DNA from: Prochlorococcus sp. AG-402-L23
GTDB taxonomy: Bacteria; Cyanobacteriota; Cyanobacteriia; PCC-6307; Cyanobiaceae
Direction of reading: 5' to 3'
DNA length: 64,000 nucleotides
Assembly: GCA_003216635.1 (NCBI GenBank)
Contig: QCIO01000007.1
Span: forward strand, 1-64,000
Shown here: piece after piece, positions 19,531 through 30,801 of the stretch
How the letters are laid out: each line of letters begins with the position of its first letter
Numbering within the stretch: position 1 is the stretch's first letter
Translations under genes and position numbers: made by a program
Notes under the pieces: generated by a model
What the model was told of the DNA's origin: nothing
The model's input: the letters and a program-made list of their open reading frames with translations, nothing else
Database searches by the model: none

Positions 19531-19896
19531 CTAAATATCAGCTTCGTTACTATTGCTTGCAGCTTCACTACTATCATTTTCTTCGTTATTAGTTTTGGCT
19601 TTAGCAACTTTTTCCTTCTCAATCTTAGCCTTACCAATAGCGATAGAAGGTCTCTCTTTTTTTTCTAATAACCCGCCTTTTTCTAATAAAGTTCTTACAA
19701 CATCAGTTGGCTGAGCACCCTGAGTAAGCCTTGTTCTTAAAGCTTCTGTGTCAAGCCTAGTTTCTTTAGTTCTTGGGTTATAAAAACCTAGTTCTTGTAG
19801 AGGTCTACCATCTCTTCTGGAAGTACTATTGCATGCAACAATTCTGAAACTTGCCTCTTTTTTCTTTCCAAAGCGCTTAAGGCGCAATTTAATCAT
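19531..19896 (-). CDS. rpsP: 30S ribosomal protein S16
   Basis: A 121-aa ribosomal protein. [20 protein letters not shown] at the start and YNPRTKE are S16 hallmarks. The C-terminal Lys/Glu/Ala/Ser tail (about residues 85-121) extends the bacterial core. It is 54 bp downstream of ffh and 36 bp upstream of phoH, a translation/targeting cluster read leftward. Confidence 0.97.
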   Translation of the reverse strand: MIKLRLKRFGKKKEASFRIVACNSTSRRDGRPLQELGFYNPRTKETRLDTEALRTRLTQGAQPTDVVRTLLEKGGLLEKKERPSIAIGKAKIEKEKVAKAKTNNEENDSSEAASNSNEADI

Positions 19897-19950
19897 TTTA
19901 AATTAATGCATTTTTAATAATAATATCATTTAAAGGTAAAAATCAAGAAA

Positions 19951-21393
19951 CTATAAATCGGCAAAACCTTTTTTCTTTTTATTATTTTTTTGTTTTTTCA
20001 TTGGTTTATTACCACTCATCCCTCCCATTCCAGGCATACCTCCCATTCCTGGCATACCTCCCATTCCTGGCATACCTCCCATTCCTGGCATTCCTCCGTT
20101 AGACATTTGTTTCATAAAACCTCTCATTCTTTGAAAATCGGCTAAAACTTTATCTACATCTTTTGCTTCATAACCGCTACCTTGTGCGATTCTTTGTCTT
20201 CTTGAGGGGTGAGCGGCAAGAACTTCGGGTTTTTGTTTCTCCTCAAGAGTCATTGACGAGATCATAGATTCTATTTTCTTAAGTTGATCTTCTCCATCTT
20301 TTATCATCCCATCATCTATTTTATTCATTCCAGGAATCAATTTAATCAATCCACCAAGTGAACCCATTCTTTTAATTAATCTCATTTGCTTTACAAAATC
20401 ATTAAAATCAAAAGTCGCTTCTTGAAGTTTCTTTTGCATCGCTTCTGCATCAGCAAGTTCAACTTCTTTTTGTGCTTTTTCAACAAGTGTCAATACATCG
20501 CCCATGCCTAAAATTCTGCTAGCCATTCTCTCTGGATGAAATGGTTGCAATGCCTCTATTTTTTCGCCTACACCTATAAATTTGATTGGTTTACCACTTA
20601 TTTTTCTTATTGATAAAGCAGCTCCACCTCTTGAGTCACCATCCAACTTAGTTAATATCGCCCCTGTGATTCCTACTTTTTCATGAAATGATTTCGTTAA
20701 GTCTGCAGCTTCTTGCCCAATCATTGAATCAACAACAAGCAAAACCTCATCAGGATTAGAAACTTCTTTTATTCGAACCATTTCACTCATCATAGAATCA
20801 TCAATTTGCAGTCTTCCTGCGGTATCAATAATTATCGAATTAAAATCATTTTCACAAGCAAAATTCAATGCTTCCTTTGCTATTTCTTCTGGTTTGCTAT
20901 TTTTTTCTTTAGCTGAAAAAACTTCCAATTCATATTGACTTCCCAATGTTTTAAGCTGCTCTACAGCTGCTGGTCGATAAATATCTGCAGCCACCAAAAG
21001 AACTTTTTTATCTTTTTCCTTTAAATAAAGTCCTAATTTTCCTGTTGCAGTTGTTTTACCCGCTCCCTGAAGTCCAGCCATCAAAATGACTGTAGGACTA
21101 TTTTCATTTTCGTTTAATGGAGAATTTTCATTCCCCATAATGTTAATCAATTCTTTATTTACAACTTCTATAAATTTTTGACCTGGGTTTACACCCCTAA
21201 CTACTTCTTCTCCAATAGCTTTATCTTTGACATCTGATATAAATTCTTTTACTACAGACAAACTAACATCTGCATCAAGGAGTGCTCTTTTTACCTCCTT
21301 CAAGGCATCGTTTATATTATTTTCACTAATTTTTGCTTCGCCTCTTAAACCCTTTACTGCGTCTTCAAAGCGTGACGAGAGTTCATCAAACAT
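19951..21393 (-). CDS. ffh: Signal recognition particle protein Ffh (SRP54)
   Basis: A 480-aa SRP GTPase that binds signal peptides and 4.5S RNA. The N domain covers about residues 1-90. The G domain has GLQGAGKTT, DTAGRLQ and TKLDGDSRGGAALS. The methionine-rich M domain follows from about residue 325. The tail carries four and a half GMPGMG repeats before a lysine-rich end (KPMKKQKNNKKKKG). The RNA partner, ffs, is also in the window at 47992. Confidence 0.97.
   Translation of the reverse strand: MFDELSSRFEDAVKGLRGEAKISENNINDALKEVKRALLDADVSLSVVKEFISDVKDKAIGEEVVRGVNPGQKFIEVVNKELINIMGNENSPLNENENSPTVILMAGLQGAGKTTATGKLGLYLKEKDKKVLLVAADIYRPAAVEQLKTLGSQYELEVFSAKEKNSKPEEIAKEALNFACENDFNSIIIDTAGRLQIDDSMMSEMVRIKEVSNPDEVLLVVDSMIGQEAADLTKSFHEKVGITGAILTKLDGDSRGGAALSIRKISGKPIKFIGVGEKIEALQPFHPERMASRILGMGDVLTLVEKAQKEVELADAEAMQKKLQEATFDFNDFVKQMRLIKRMGSLGGLIKLIPGMNKIDDGMIKDGEDQLKKIESMISSMTLEEKQKPEVLAAHPSRRQRIAQGSGYEAKDVDKVLADFQRMRGFMKQMSNGGMPGMGGMPGMGGMPGMGGMPGMGGMSGNKPMKKQKNNKKKKGFADL
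20016..20096 (-). repeat. 18-bp tandem repeat encoding Gly-Met-Pro-Gly-Met-Gly in ffh
   Basis: The unit CATACCTCCCATTCCTGG (plus strand) recurs three times identically, with a diverged copy on each side. It encodes repeated GMPGMG, so copy number changes by 6 residues without a frameshift. It lies in the SRP54 C-terminal methionine-rich tail. Confidence 0.85.
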
Positions 21394-21440
21394 TATTAAA
21401 AAGTAATTTTAATTATTATAGATGATCTTGAAGTTTGTAA

Positions 21441-23546
21441 TTACAAGCCGCTCACGAAATCAACCAATTTCCATGATTTATTTGAAAAACCCAAAATATA
21501 TTTAACTTTAAGGGGATTTAATGATGTTTCATTAACAAATTCTCCAGAATTCTTTACTAACCTCTCTAGATAATTCAATTCTACTAAAACAACTATCCGA
21601 GATGAAGTTTGCGATTCCAAATCAATCTTACGTATTTGGGAATTAATCTCCTTATAAATTCCTTTCTTGATATCGTTCTGTCTTTCTTCGATTGTTCGAT
21701 CAATTAGACCTTTACTAACTATCTTAGAAAGATTAATTTCACTCTTTCCCGCTAAGTAATTACTTTTACTTAGAAGCCATCCATTAATTAAATTCCTTAT
21801 ATCTTCCAAAGAAGGTGAAGCTGTATTAAGTTCTTTGAATTTATAGGAAATCATTGAAATAGATTTCTCAGGAATAGAATTCAATTTACTTGAAGGAATT
21901 TTTTTTATTTCTTGAATAATATCTTTCTCACTAAGCTTTTGATTTTTATCTATGGCAATTAAAGATTTTTCAGCAATAGATTCATCCTGAATTGATTTTT
22001 TTAAATTATTTCTTAAAAATCCAATACCAATGCCAAATGCAAATAAGATCAAAAACGCATAAATATAAATTAAATAAGATGACCGCTTAAAAATCTCTTT
22101 ATCCTTTAAGAATTCCCCAAAATTAAACTTTAATTCAGCAATTTTTTCAATTAAAAAAATATAAAACTCTATTGGTTTTTTCTTAAAGTATTCCTCATTG
22201 AATTCGATTTCTTTGGTCTCAACCCTTTCATAATCTTGCTTTATGCCACCAGGCCAAGGTAATCTCCTTTCTTCAATATTACCTAATAAATTATCAAAAT
22301 CTTCAGTCGTTTTTGTGGAGGATTCCTTCTCAATCTGTTGGTTTTGAAGATTTGATCTAATTGAAATTTTATTTGATTTCTTTTCTAATTTTTCAATAAA
22401 TTCTTGGATTTCCCTATCTTCAAACCAAGAATCTAAATCCACCTCTTTTGAGTCAATGTCTCTATACCCAACTAAAACATCATTCTCTAACCAATTTTTA
22501 CAGAAAATACATATCCCTTCTAACTTATTTCCAGGATGATTATTAAGCCAATCTCGTAAATTTTCATCAGAACTACTTGAAAACCTTGCAGAGGCTTGGT
22601 CAATATCAGCTAAAAGCAAATCTAAACAACCAACTAGAGGCATTGAATCAAGACCTGATAAATTTAGTTTCTTTAAAATTCTCCTCGCTTCAAATAATTT
22701 TTCCGGCTTTCTTTTAGAGAAACCAATAGCTGTTAAGGATAGAAACGCTAAAAATCCTGCTTCTAATGATCCTCTTTTTTGCAATTCAAGAAACAAATCA
22801 ATCTGTTCTTGCACTGTCAAAAATGGCTTAATTTGTTGAAAAAAAACTTCAAACTCTTCCTGATTTAAATAATCTTTATATTCAGATTTATTATTACCTT
22901 CCAAACCACCTCTTTTGATTATTAAATTTTCCAACATACTTAAGCCTTTTTTATGAGACTCTTGATCATTTAAATCCCTACTAAGTAGATCTAGGATTCT
23001 GTAAGGAAGTAAAGCAACTAAATCTTCTTCAAGTTCTTTTCTTATTTCTCCAAGCTTTCCCATTCTTTGTAGAAGTTGTATACCTTCATATAAAAAGTCT
23101 GCCGCGTTCGAATAGGATCTAAGCTGTTGTTCTTGAATTGCAGAATCTCTAGCTGTTAAAGCAGCCAATAATGTTAAATCAGCTTCTCTACTACTTCCTA
23201 AAGCTGGAGTTTGTGGGGGTTGCAATGCTTTTCTCGTTATTTTAAAAGCTTCTTTTGGTGAACCTGATTCCCAAAGAAGTATTAATCCTGCTACTTCTCT
23301 ATTTGAGGAAAAATCCAATCCAGAACTACCATTTAATAACAAATTTTCGTACTCTCTTCTGCTTTCTGGATCTGTAAGTAAATCGGCAGTGAGGCGAAGC
23401 AACTCAGATCTTTGGGTTAAAACTTCATAAGTAAAACCTTCATCAGGTGTTTTATCTAACCGCAATTGAAACGCCCTTAATATTTCCTCAGATGTTGCAG
23501 AGGGGCTTACGCCAATTAAACGAAAATGGTCTAAAGGAAGTTCCAA
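21441..23546 (-). CDS. ftn2: Ftn2/ZipN/ARC6-type cell-division protein
   Basis: A 701-aa protein. It starts with a DnaJ-like region (DHFRLIGVSPSATSEEILRAF, about residues 6-26) lacking the canonical HPD, followed by helical repeats. It has one TM helix near 490-510 and a C-terminal domain (about 590-700) resembling the ARC6/IMS DUF4101 domain. In cyanobacteria this protein anchors FtsZ at the division site. It lies 47 bp upstream of ffh; ftsZ is 23 kb away. The family is fairly clear from architecture, though not verified by search. Confidence 0.85.
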   Translation of the reverse strand: MELPLDHFRLIGVSPSATSEEILRAFQLRLDKTPDEGFTYEVLTQRSELLRLTADLLTDPESRREYENLLLNGSSGLDFSSNREVAGLILLWESGSPKEAFKITRKALQPPQTPALGSSREADLTLLAALTARDSAIQEQQLRSYSNAADFLYEGIQLLQRMGKLGEIRKELEEDLVALLPYRILDLLSRDLNDQESHKKGLSMLENLIIKRGGLEGNNKSEYKDYLNQEEFEVFFQQIKPFLTVQEQIDLFLELQKRGSLEAGFLAFLSLTAIGFSKRKPEKLFEARRILKKLNLSGLDSMPLVGCLDLLLADIDQASARFSSSSDENLRDWLNNHPGNKLEGICIFCKNWLENDVLVGYRDIDSKEVDLDSWFEDREIQEFIEKLEKKSNKISIRSNLQNQQIEKESSTKTTEDFDNLLGNIEERRLPWPGGIKQDYERVETKEIEFNEEYFKKKPIEFYIFLIEKIAELKFNFGEFLKDKEIFKRSSYLIYIYAFLILFAFGIGIGFLRNNLKKSIQDESIAEKSLIAIDKNQKLSEKDIIQEIKKIPSSKLNSIPEKSISMISYKFKELNTASPSLEDIRNLINGWLLSKSNYLAGKSEINLSKIVSKGLIDRTIEERQNDIKKGIYKEINSQIRKIDLESQTSSRIVVLVELNYLERLVKNSGEFVNETSLNPLKVKYILGFSNKSWKLVDFVSGL

Positions 23547-23661
23547 ACAAAAATATCCTATTGAAAATTCTTAGACAAATTTTATCAAGTTAAAAATTTT
23601 TTTCACAAGGTCTTACAGAGTTATTAAAAAAAATCATGAAAATCGCCCTTCACGGCATAGA

Positions 23662-24735
23662 ATGTTAACAAATCAAAACTTCGTTAAGGTATTTTTCTTG
23701 GAAACACACGTAGAGAGAATCTCAAATCTTCAAGACCTAAAAAAAGCCGAATTAGATCGAGAAACCGGATTATTTCTTTATGAAGACATGACGCTTGGTC
23801 GTAGGTTTGAAGATAAGTGTGCGGAAATGTATTACAGGGGAAAAATGTTTGGTTTCGTTCATTTATATAACGGTCAAGAGGCTATAAGTACTGGAGTAAT
23901 TGGCGCCATGAAAAAGAAACATGATTGGTTTTGTAGTACCTATCGCGATCATGTTCATGCACTAAGTGCAGGTGTTCCCTCATTTGAAGTAATGAGCGAA
24001 CTTTTTGGTAAATCCACTGGTTGTAGCAAAGGCCGAGGTGGATCCATGCACTTATTTTCAAGAGAGCATCACCTACTCGGAGGATATGCATTTATTGGAG
24101 AGGGAATTCCAGTTGCCTTAGGGGCAGCCTTTTCAAGTAAATACAAAAAGGAAGTTACTGGAAATAGTAATATTGATGCCGTAACTGCAGCATTTTTTGG
24201 GGATGGGACTTGCAATAATGGGCAGTTTTTTGAATGTTTAAATATGGCTCAGTTATGGAAATTACCCATAATTTTTGTTGTTGAAAATAATAAATGGGCT
24301 ATCGGTATGGCTCATGATAGAGCTACTAGTAATCCTGAAATCTGGAGAAAAGCGTCTGCTTTTGGCATGCACGGCGAGGAAGTTGATGGAATGGATGTAT
24401 TAGCAGTAAGAGGGGCCGCACAAAGAGCAATTGAGAGAGCTAGGGCAGGAGAAGGTCCTACACTTTTAGAATGTTTAACTTATAGATATAGAGGGCATTC
24501 TCTTGCAGATCCAGATGAATTAAGATCTGAAAAAGAGAAGGAGTTTTGGGGGAAAAGAGATCCTATTAAGAAATTAGCTCAAGAAATTATTGACGGTAAG
24601 TTCGCTACGGAAGAAGAATTAAAAATTATTGAAAAGAAAATTGATGCTGAAATATCGGAGTCAGTTAAAAATGCAATTGAAGCGCCTGAACCTCCTTCAG
24701 AAGAATTAACCAAATATATTTGGGCAGAAGATTAG
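23662..24735 (+). CDS. pdhA: Pyruvate dehydrogenase E1 component alpha subunit
   Basis: A 357-aa thiamine-diphosphate enzyme subunit. It has the conserved [17 protein letters not shown] segment, the [11 protein letters not shown] loop, and the ThDP motif GDGTCNNGQ through ENNKWAIG. It decarboxylates pyruvate in the PDH complex; the E3 gene lpd is also in the window. A TTG at 23698 preceded by AAGG 9 nt upstream gives an alternative start 12 residues later with a better ribosome-binding site. It converges on the sigma factor with a single base between stops. Confidence 0.95.
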   Translation: MLTNQNFVKVFFLETHVERISNLQDLKKAELDRETGLFLYEDMTLGRRFEDKCAEMYYRGKMFGFVHLYNGQEAISTGVIGAMKKKHDWFCSTYRDHVHALSAGVPSFEVMSELFGKSTGCSKGRGGSMHLFSREHHLLGGYAFIGEGIPVALGAAFSSKYKKEVTGNSNIDAVTAAFFGDGTCNNGQFFECLNMAQLWKLPIIFVVENNKWAIGMAHDRATSNPEIWRKASAFGMHGEEVDGMDVLAVRGAAQRAIERARAGEGPTLLECLTYRYRGHSLADPDELRSEKEKEFWGKRDPIKKLAQEIIDGKFATEEELKIIEKKIDAEISESVKNAIEAPEPPSEELTKYIWAED

Positions 24736-24736
24736 G

Positions 24737-25681
24737 TTAAATACCGCTAGGTAATTTTCTGGTTAAATTCCTTAATTTTCTAAGTGCCTTAAGTTCAACT
24801 TGTCTTACTCTTTCTCTAGAAACTTCTAATAATCTTCCAATTTCTGCAAGCGTATGTCTCTCATTTGCATCAAGTCCAAACCTTAGTTTGAGAACATGTT
24901 GTTCTTGCTCGCTTAAATGACTTAACCACTTGCCAAGTTGCTCTTGATGCATTTTCTGTTCAACTTGATCTAAAGGCTCTTCATTATTACTATCTGCAAT
25001 TAAATCTCCTAAAAAGCTCCTGCCATCATCACCATTTACTGGAGCATCTAAACTACTTGTCGATAAAGCTTGTCTTAAAACAGAATCCAATTCTTCAACA
25101 TCAATCTCCATTGCCTCTGCAATTTCAATTCTACTTGGCATAGCACCAAGCTTATGAGCCAAATCTCTACTAACTTTTCTAATAGAAGCTAACCTTTCAC
25201 TTAAATGAACAGGTAAACGGATTGTTCTTGATTGGCAGGCAATTGCTCTTGTCATACTCTGCCTAATCCACCAAAAGGCATAAGTAGAAAACTTATAACC
25301 TCTTGTCGGATCAAATTTTTCAACAGCCCTCTCTAACCCAAGAGAACCTTCTTGTACTAAATCAAGTAATTCCAATCCTTTACCTTGATATTTTTTTGCC
25401 ACACTGACAACTAGTCTTAAATTTGCTTTCATCATTCTTTCTTTAGCTCTTCGACCAATTTTTATAGTTCTTTTTTGCTGCGTTGTAAAATCATTAATCT
25501 TTTCATTTAATTGTCCATCTTCTGTAAGAATCATCATCTTCTGGACTTGATTACCCAATTCGATCTCTTCGGCGGGTGTTAATAAGGGAACTCTACCAAT
25601 ATTCTGCAAATACCAACTTATTGGGTCATTACTCCTCCTTTTATTAAGTTGTTCTGATTGAGTTGGTAATGATGAAACCAT
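24737..25681 (-). CDS. Group 2 RNA polymerase sigma factor (RpoD/SigA-like)
   Basis: A 314-aa sigma-70 factor. Region 1.2 begins SNDPISWYLQNIGR, region 2 includes LDLVQEGSLGLERAVEKFDP and YAFWWIRQ, and region 4 includes ERHTLAEIGRLLEVSRERVRQ. It is shorter than the principal sigma and lacks a long region 1.1, which fits the cyanobacterial type II sigma factors that respond to light, nutrients or circadian state. The paralogue name cannot be decided from this sequence. It is convergent with pdhA. Confidence 0.94.
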   Translation of the reverse strand: MVSSLPTQSEQLNKRRSNDPISWYLQNIGRVPLLTPAEEIELGNQVQKMMILTEDGQLNEKINDFTTQQKRTIKIGRRAKERMMKANLRLVVSVAKKYQGKGLELLDLVQEGSLGLERAVEKFDPTRGYKFSTYAFWWIRQSMTRAIACQSRTIRLPVHLSERLASIRKVSRDLAHKLGAMPSRIEIAEAMEIDVEELDSVLRQALSTSSLDAPVNGDDGRSFLGDLIADSNNEEPLDQVEQKMHQEQLGKWLSHLSEQEQHVLKLRFGLDANERHTLAEIGRLLEVSRERVRQVELKALRKLRNLTRKLPSGI

Positions 25682-25819
25682 TTTTGACCTATCTAGGTAG
25701 TAAAACTTTCCTACACTTTTAAAGAAATGGCCAAATATTTAATGTGCGCTTCAGATTTCAAGTAATATTTGTATACTTATGTGTTTAAAACTATAAATAA
25801 CTCTCTTAAATTGTTTCTT

Positions 25820-27385
25820 TCAAGATATTTGTCTCGTTTTTATATTTCTCATTAATTTTGTCAGTTCATCTCCAATAGCAGAAGCATTTGACCCACTTTT
25901 GCACTTTGATGCAGCAAATGAATGCAAAAGTACATATTTAGCAAAAAAATCTGTTGATATATTTCTACATAAGGTTAAATCAATCGCAGAACTACCAGCT
26001 ACAAAACCAGATAAAAGATCACCCAATCCAGCTCGAGCTGTCTGAGAATCGGTTCCAAAAAGTTGCCATACTTTTTTATTATCAGCAACTATACTGTTAG
26101 CTCCTTTTAACAAAATACTGATATTGAATTCTTTTGCCGCATCACGAGCAAGCCCAACATTGGTCTTAGATTTAATATTAGGAAATAACCTTCCAAATTC
26201 TTTGCTATGTGGTGTAATCCATGTCTTAAACTTTCTCTCTAAAAAGAAATTTGCCCCCAACTTAGATTCCGAAATTCTATTAAGTGCATCTGCATCCAAG
26301 ATCAATAATCCTCCAAAAGCCATAAGATAGTCTTTTGATTTTTGCCAATCATCATTATCAATTCCTATTCCTGGACCGACAGCTAATGAATCAAACGCAC
26401 TTAAATCAATATTCTTTAATGCACTAAATAAAGATGCATTTCCATTTTGGTTAGATTGCATAGTTTCTTTTAAAACTATTTCTGGGGCAACTTGCCAAAT
26501 AGATTCAGCAACTATCCCAGGAAGGACCGCAGAGATAAAGCCTGCTCCACTTGATATGGCCCCTTTTAACGCCAAGTATGCAGCACCAGGATATTTTTCA
26601 CTTCCGGCTATTAGTAATGTTCTACCTCTTTGATATTTGTTGGAATTTTTTGGTAAAGAAGGTAAATCAATATTTTTTATATCTTTGTAAGTAACCTTAA
26701 AAATCTTTTTATCAATTTTGGACAGCTTACTATTAGGCATCCCAATATCTATATGGCGCAATTCTCCAATAAAAGGTAAAGCAGAATCTTGGGTCAACCC
26801 AATCTTATAAAGACCAATGGCCAAGGTATAGTCTGCCTTTACTGCGTCTTCTAAAAAAGGCTCTCCTTTATCAGGACATAACCCTGTTGGAATATCAATG
26901 CTTATTACCTTTCCAGATTTTTTATGAAATTTTTGATTAAACAGTTTAATTAATTTATCATCAACTTTTCTTGTTTGATTATTACCAAAAACTGCATCAA
27001 TCCAAAGATCTTTCCCATTTGCATCAGGAGGCTCTACTAATTTTGTTACACCAATAGATGTAAGATAATTAAGGTGGTCATTTGTTAGTGTTTTTTTTAT
27101 CGGGAATGGACACCATACCTGAACATAAAAACCTTTCAAAAAAAGCTCTCTAGCTATTACTGCACCATCCCCGCCATTATGCCCAGGACCTATAAAAACA
27201 GTTATTCCATTCTTGAGAAGAGGTTTCTTTTTTAAGAGCCATCTACTAATTTGGATACCAGCTTTTTCCATCAATGCTTCTTGTGGCATTCCATCAGAAA
27301 ACATTTCTTTCTCTACTATCAACATTTGCTTTGAATCAACAATTAAATGTTTAGAATCAATTGTTGGCCACACAATTTCGTTCAT
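25820..27385 (-). CDS. nnrD/nnrE: Bifunctional NAD(P)HX epimerase/ADP-dependent dehydratase
   Basis: A 521-aa repair enzyme for hydrated NAD(P)H. The N-terminal YjeF epimerase domain has GPGHNGGDGAVIA near residue 62. The C-terminal ribokinase-like dehydratase has ADALN, WITPHSKEFG and ARAGLGDLLSGFVAGS. It stands alone between the sigma factor and the divergent mnmA. Translation begins at ATG 27385. Confidence 0.94.
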   Translation of the reverse strand: MNEIVWPTIDSKHLIVDSKQMLIVEKEMFSDGMPQEALMEKAGIQISRWLLKKKPLLKNGITVFIGPGHNGGDGAVIARELFLKGFYVQVWCPFPIKKTLTNDHLNYLTSIGVTKLVEPPDANGKDLWIDAVFGNNQTRKVDDKLIKLFNQKFHKKSGKVISIDIPTGLCPDKGEPFLEDAVKADYTLAIGLYKIGLTQDSALPFIGELRHIDIGMPNSKLSKIDKKIFKVTYKDIKNIDLPSLPKNSNKYQRGRTLLIAGSEKYPGAAYLALKGAISSGAGFISAVLPGIVAESIWQVAPEIVLKETMQSNQNGNASLFSALKNIDLSAFDSLAVGPGIGIDNDDWQKSKDYLMAFGGLLILDADALNRISESKLGANFFLERKFKTWITPHSKEFGRLFPNIKSKTNVGLARDAAKEFNISILLKGANSIVADNKKVWQLFGTDSQTARAGLGDLLSGFVAGSSAIDLTLCRNISTDFFAKYVLLHSFAASKCKSGSNASAIGDELTKLMRNIKTRQIS

Positions 27386-27431
27386 AATTAGTACAAAGCA
27401 ATTAAAGAACTGTTTAAAAATTTAAACTTCC

Positions 27432-28604
27432 ATGTTAAAGATACAAAAGGATAAAAAATTAGAGAACTTTTTTTCCTCTAATAATAAAACTAAAAAGAAG
27501 AAAAATATTATTGTAGGTCTTTCTGGTGGCGTAGATAGTTCCCTTTCAGCTGCTCTTCTTGTAGAAAGAGGCTGGAATGTTGAGGGACTAACTCTTTGGC
27601 TAATGAAAGGACAAGGCTCCTGTTGTTCTGAAGGATTAGTAGATGCTGCTGGCCTTTGTGAAGATTTGGGAATTAATCATAAAATAATAGACTCAAGAGA
27701 AATTTTCGAAAGAGAGGTAATTAAAAAAACTACTGAAAGCTATGAGAAAGGATTCACTCCACTGCCATGTTCGATGTGCAACAAGAATGTGAAGTTTGAA
27801 GAGATGCTTAATTACGCAATAAACAAAAAAGACTTTACTCATATTGCGACCGGACATTACGCAAGGATAAAAAAATCATCTTATGCTGAAACACTTTATT
27901 GCAAGAGCTTTGTATTTAAGGACTTCCTTCTTCTCAGAGGTGCTGACGAAAACAAAGACCAAAGTTATTTTCTTTATTCTCTTTCACAAGAAGTACTAAG
28001 CAGATTAGAATTTCCTCTTGGTGAAATGAAAAAAGAAGAGACAAGAAAGGAAGCCCTGAGATTAGGCCTTAGAACTGCTCAAAAACCAGAAAGTCAAGAT
28101 TTATGTTTAGTTGAGCATTATGGATCAATGCAGAGATTTATCGACAAACACATTGAACCCAAAGAAGGAGAAATTGTTCATGTAAATGGGAAAGTCCTAG
28201 GAACGCACAATGGGATTCAGCACTTTACAGTAGGTCAAAGAAAAGGTTTAGGCATTGCTTGGCCTGAACCATTATATGTAAAAAGTTTAGACAGGGTAAA
28301 AAACATAGTTTATGTAGCAGATAAAAGTGATCTATTTAATAGAGAAGCAATAATTAGTAAGGTTAACTGGGTTTCAATTGAAGAACCTAAACAAGAGATA
28401 GAAGTAGAAGCACAAATCAGATATAGAAGTCATCCAGTAAAAGGAACTTTAATACCTTTGAAAAATTTAGATAATCCAACGACAACATTTAAATTAATTT
28501 TTGAAGAAAGTCAAAGTTCGGTAACACCCGGACAAGCTGCAGTTTTTTATAAAGAAGAAATTTTATTAGGTGGCGGATTAATTAATTTTCCAAAAGAAAT
28601 TTAA
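27432..28604 (+). CDS. mnmA: tRNA-specific 2-thiouridylase MnmA
   Basis: A 390-aa enzyme that thiolates U34 of Lys/Glu/Gln tRNAs. It has the PP-loop LSGGVDSS, the PCSMCNK segment with a catalytic Cys, HIATGHYA, and [10 protein letters not shown]. The second catalytic Cys is in QDLCL. The ATG start is 46 bp from the divergent nnrD/E. It converges with and overlaps lnt by 27 bp. Confidence 0.96.
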   Translation: MLKIQKDKKLENFFSSNNKTKKKKNIIVGLSGGVDSSLSAALLVERGWNVEGLTLWLMKGQGSCCSEGLVDAAGLCEDLGINHKIIDSREIFEREVIKKTTESYEKGFTPLPCSMCNKNVKFEEMLNYAINKKDFTHIATGHYARIKKSSYAETLYCKSFVFKDFLLLRGADENKDQSYFLYSLSQEVLSRLEFPLGEMKKEETRKEALRLGLRTAQKPESQDLCLVEHYGSMQRFIDKHIEPKEGEIVHVNGKVLGTHNGIQHFTVGQRKGLGIAWPEPLYVKSLDRVKNIVYVADKSDLFNREAIISKVNWVSIEEPKQEIEVEAQIRYRSHPVKGTLIPLKNLDNPTTTFKLIFEESQSSVTPGQAAVFYKEEILLGGGLINFPKEI

Positions 28605-30065
28605 TCCCATAAAAAATATAAACAATAACAAAATAGGTTGATCTCCAAATTTTGTATAGAAGGTCTTTTCGGATGAAAAATTAGGGAAAACTACTTTATT
28701 TTGCTCCTCATTTAAATCTAGAAGTTGAATTATTTTCCCATCATCTTTAATTAAACCCGAAGGACCAGTGTTTGATACAAGTAGATTATCTTTTTTATTT
28801 TCAATACTTCTCAATCTTGCCAAAGACAAGAATTGATTATAAAGCTTAGTTGGATAGGGATCTAAATTTGCTGCAGTTATTATTAGTTTTGCACCGTTAT
28901 TAATAGCCTTTCTTATTTTCAATCCATCACTAATTTCATAACAAATAGCCACTGCTAGAGGTTGTGTAAATTTAGGATCAAAAAATCTTGAATCAGAGCC
29001 TGGTTGAATACCTCCTACTGCAGATAATCCTCTTGAAAAACTATCTAGAAATCTAGGTATTTTTTCACCTAATGGAACAAGTCTATTTTTATCTATAAAT
29101 GAGGTAAAAGATTTATCTCCAATTTGAAATCCGAGTAAAGAACTTCTTAACTCATTATTAGGATTTCTGAAACCTCCTGCCAAGGTATTAACCTTAAAGC
29201 CTTTAGATAAATAAAAATTATTATATAGAGTCCCTTCAGGAGCAACGAGAAGTTTTACTTGATTAGCTAAAGCATATTCTTGAGCAATAGATTGTTTTTC
29301 TTTAATAAATTCATCATCTATTTTTAATTTTTCTCTTGTTGGTATATTTGTTTGCCAAATAGCTACTGGATATTCATAATCTCTTTTAATTGGAGTTGTT
29401 AAGCCCCCAAATAGATGTAAGAAAAAAATAATAAAAAGTCCGAAAATAAATATTTTTTTAAAATGAATTTTTCTTCTCCATCTACCGTGACTAAAAAATA
29501 TCCAAAATCCAATCAATATTTGTAATACGCATAAACCGCTTGCGCCAATCCATCTTGCCAAACCAGCAAGATAAATATCACTTGGAACAAGACTCTCGCC
29601 TAAACCTATCCAAAAAAAAGGTGTTTGAGAAAGTATCAATTCACCAATCCCCCAAGTCAAAGATAAAAAAAATACTTTTACGGTTAAAGGTAATATTTTC
29701 ATTTTAAAAACATCCTCTTTCCAGAGAATAATTTCAACTAACAAACCCCATAAATAAACTAATAACCCACCCAGAAAAGCACAAAATAATAATATTGAAA
29801 TGGTGATTATTAAACTTGCAAGCCATGAAAAACCTAGCCATGTTAATGGATGAAGATCATAAAGCCAAGAATGACTTATTAAGATAAAGAAAAAACCCCA
29901 ACAAAAATTCCCTATCCTTCTTTCACTTCCATTCCATAAAATAAATAATGATATCGGCATAAAAATCAGCCAAAAATGGGTTGCAACAGAAATTCCTCCT
30001 AAGATGCCACCTAAACATGGGTAAAAATATTGTTTTAAACTTTTAACTTGAGTTGGGATTAACAA
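28578..30065 (-). CDS. lnt: Apolipoprotein N-acyltransferase
   Basis: A 495-aa inner-membrane protein that N-acylates lipoproteins. The N-terminal half has about six TM helices. A nitrilase-like domain follows, with Glu in VAPEGTLY and Cys in AVAICYE, giving two members of the Glu-Lys-Cys triad. A final TM helix is near residues 475-492. It overlaps mnmA tail-to-tail by 27 bp. The length is normal. Confidence 0.93.
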   Translation of the reverse strand: MLIPTQVKSLKQYFYPCLGGILGGISVATHFWLIFMPISLFILWNGSERRIGNFCWGFFFILISHSWLYDLHPLTWLGFSWLASLIITISILLFCAFLGGLLVYLWGLLVEIILWKEDVFKMKILPLTVKVFFLSLTWGIGELILSQTPFFWIGLGESLVPSDIYLAGLARWIGASGLCVLQILIGFWIFFSHGRWRRKIHFKKIFIFGLFIIFFLHLFGGLTTPIKRDYEYPVAIWQTNIPTREKLKIDDEFIKEKQSIAQEYALANQVKLLVAPEGTLYNNFYLSKGFKVNTLAGGFRNPNNELRSSLLGFQIGDKSFTSFIDKNRLVPLGEKIPRFLDSFSRGLSAVGGIQPGSDSRFFDPKFTQPLAVAICYEISDGLKIRKAINNGAKLIITAANLDPYPTKLYNQFLSLARLRSIENKKDNLLVSNTGPSGLIKDDGKIIQLLDLNEEQNKVVFPNFSSEKTFYTKFGDQPILLLFIFFMGLNFFWKIN

Positions 30066-30150
30066 TCTAAAATTTCAAATTAAATTTAAAATCACACATT
30101 TATTGTACCTTTATTCTGTAATATTAGTTTTAGTAACTTTCAAAATCTAG

Positions 30151-30723
30151 GTGAAAGAAGTCTTTATCAGTTTTGCAGTTTTTGTTTTTTGTGTTTCATT
30201 AACTATTTTCAGTCAATTTAATTCACCTCAAGTTGTTAATGCTGCTGAATCAGAAAATCAATTAATTCAACAAAAGCCTCTTGCAAAATCATCAAATACT
30301 TCAAATAATAATTTATTTGAACTAGACCCATCAGATCCAAATCCTATACTTTTCGCTATGGCAGAAGAAACACCATCAAACAGCAATTCAAGGACTACAG
30401 AAAGTGGTCTTATTATTGCAGATATCGTAAATGGGGAAGGAGATGAAGCTAGTGCTGGACAAACAGTTACTGTAAATTACACAGGAATTTTAGAAGACGG
30501 GACACAATTTGATACCAGTATCGGAAGAGCTCCATTCAGCTTTCCCTTGGGTGCTGGACGAGTAATAAAAGGTTGGGACGAAGGTGTAGCAGGCATGAAA
30601 GTTGGAGGTAAAAGAAAATTGACAATACCTCCGGAGCTTGGATACGGATCGAGAGGAGCAGGAAATGTAATACCTGCTAATGCGACTTTAATATTTGAAG
30701 TTGAATTATTAAAAGTCAATTAA
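30151..30723 (+). CDS. FKBP-type peptidyl-prolyl isomerase, exported
   Basis: A 190-aa protein with an N-terminal hydrophobic signal (residues about 5-20). A Ser/Asn-rich linker precedes an FKBP domain (about 85-190) with the [33 protein letters not shown] and [14 protein letters not shown] motifs. It likely folds proteins in the periplasm or thylakoid lumen. The start is GTG. It is 78 bp upstream of sodN in the same direction. Confidence 0.93.
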   Translation: MKEVFISFAVFVFCVSLTIFSQFNSPQVVNAAESENQLIQQKPLAKSSNTSNNNLFELDPSDPNPILFAMAEETPSNSNSRTTESGLIIADIVNGEGDEASAGQTVTVNYTGILEDGTQFDTSIGRAPFSFPLGAGRVIKGWDEGVAGMKVGGKRKLTIPPELGYGSRGAGNVIPANATLIFEVELLKVN

Positions 30724-30801
30724 ATTAAGTAAGAAAAATATCTAAGACTTTTCAATTTAGTTAATCTCCAAGTAATATATATACAACATCAAATATTTGA
30801 A

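Noticed and set aside
20016-20096. Tandem repeats as a CRISPR array
   Set aside because: Units are contiguous with no spacers and encode GMPGMG in frame within ffh.
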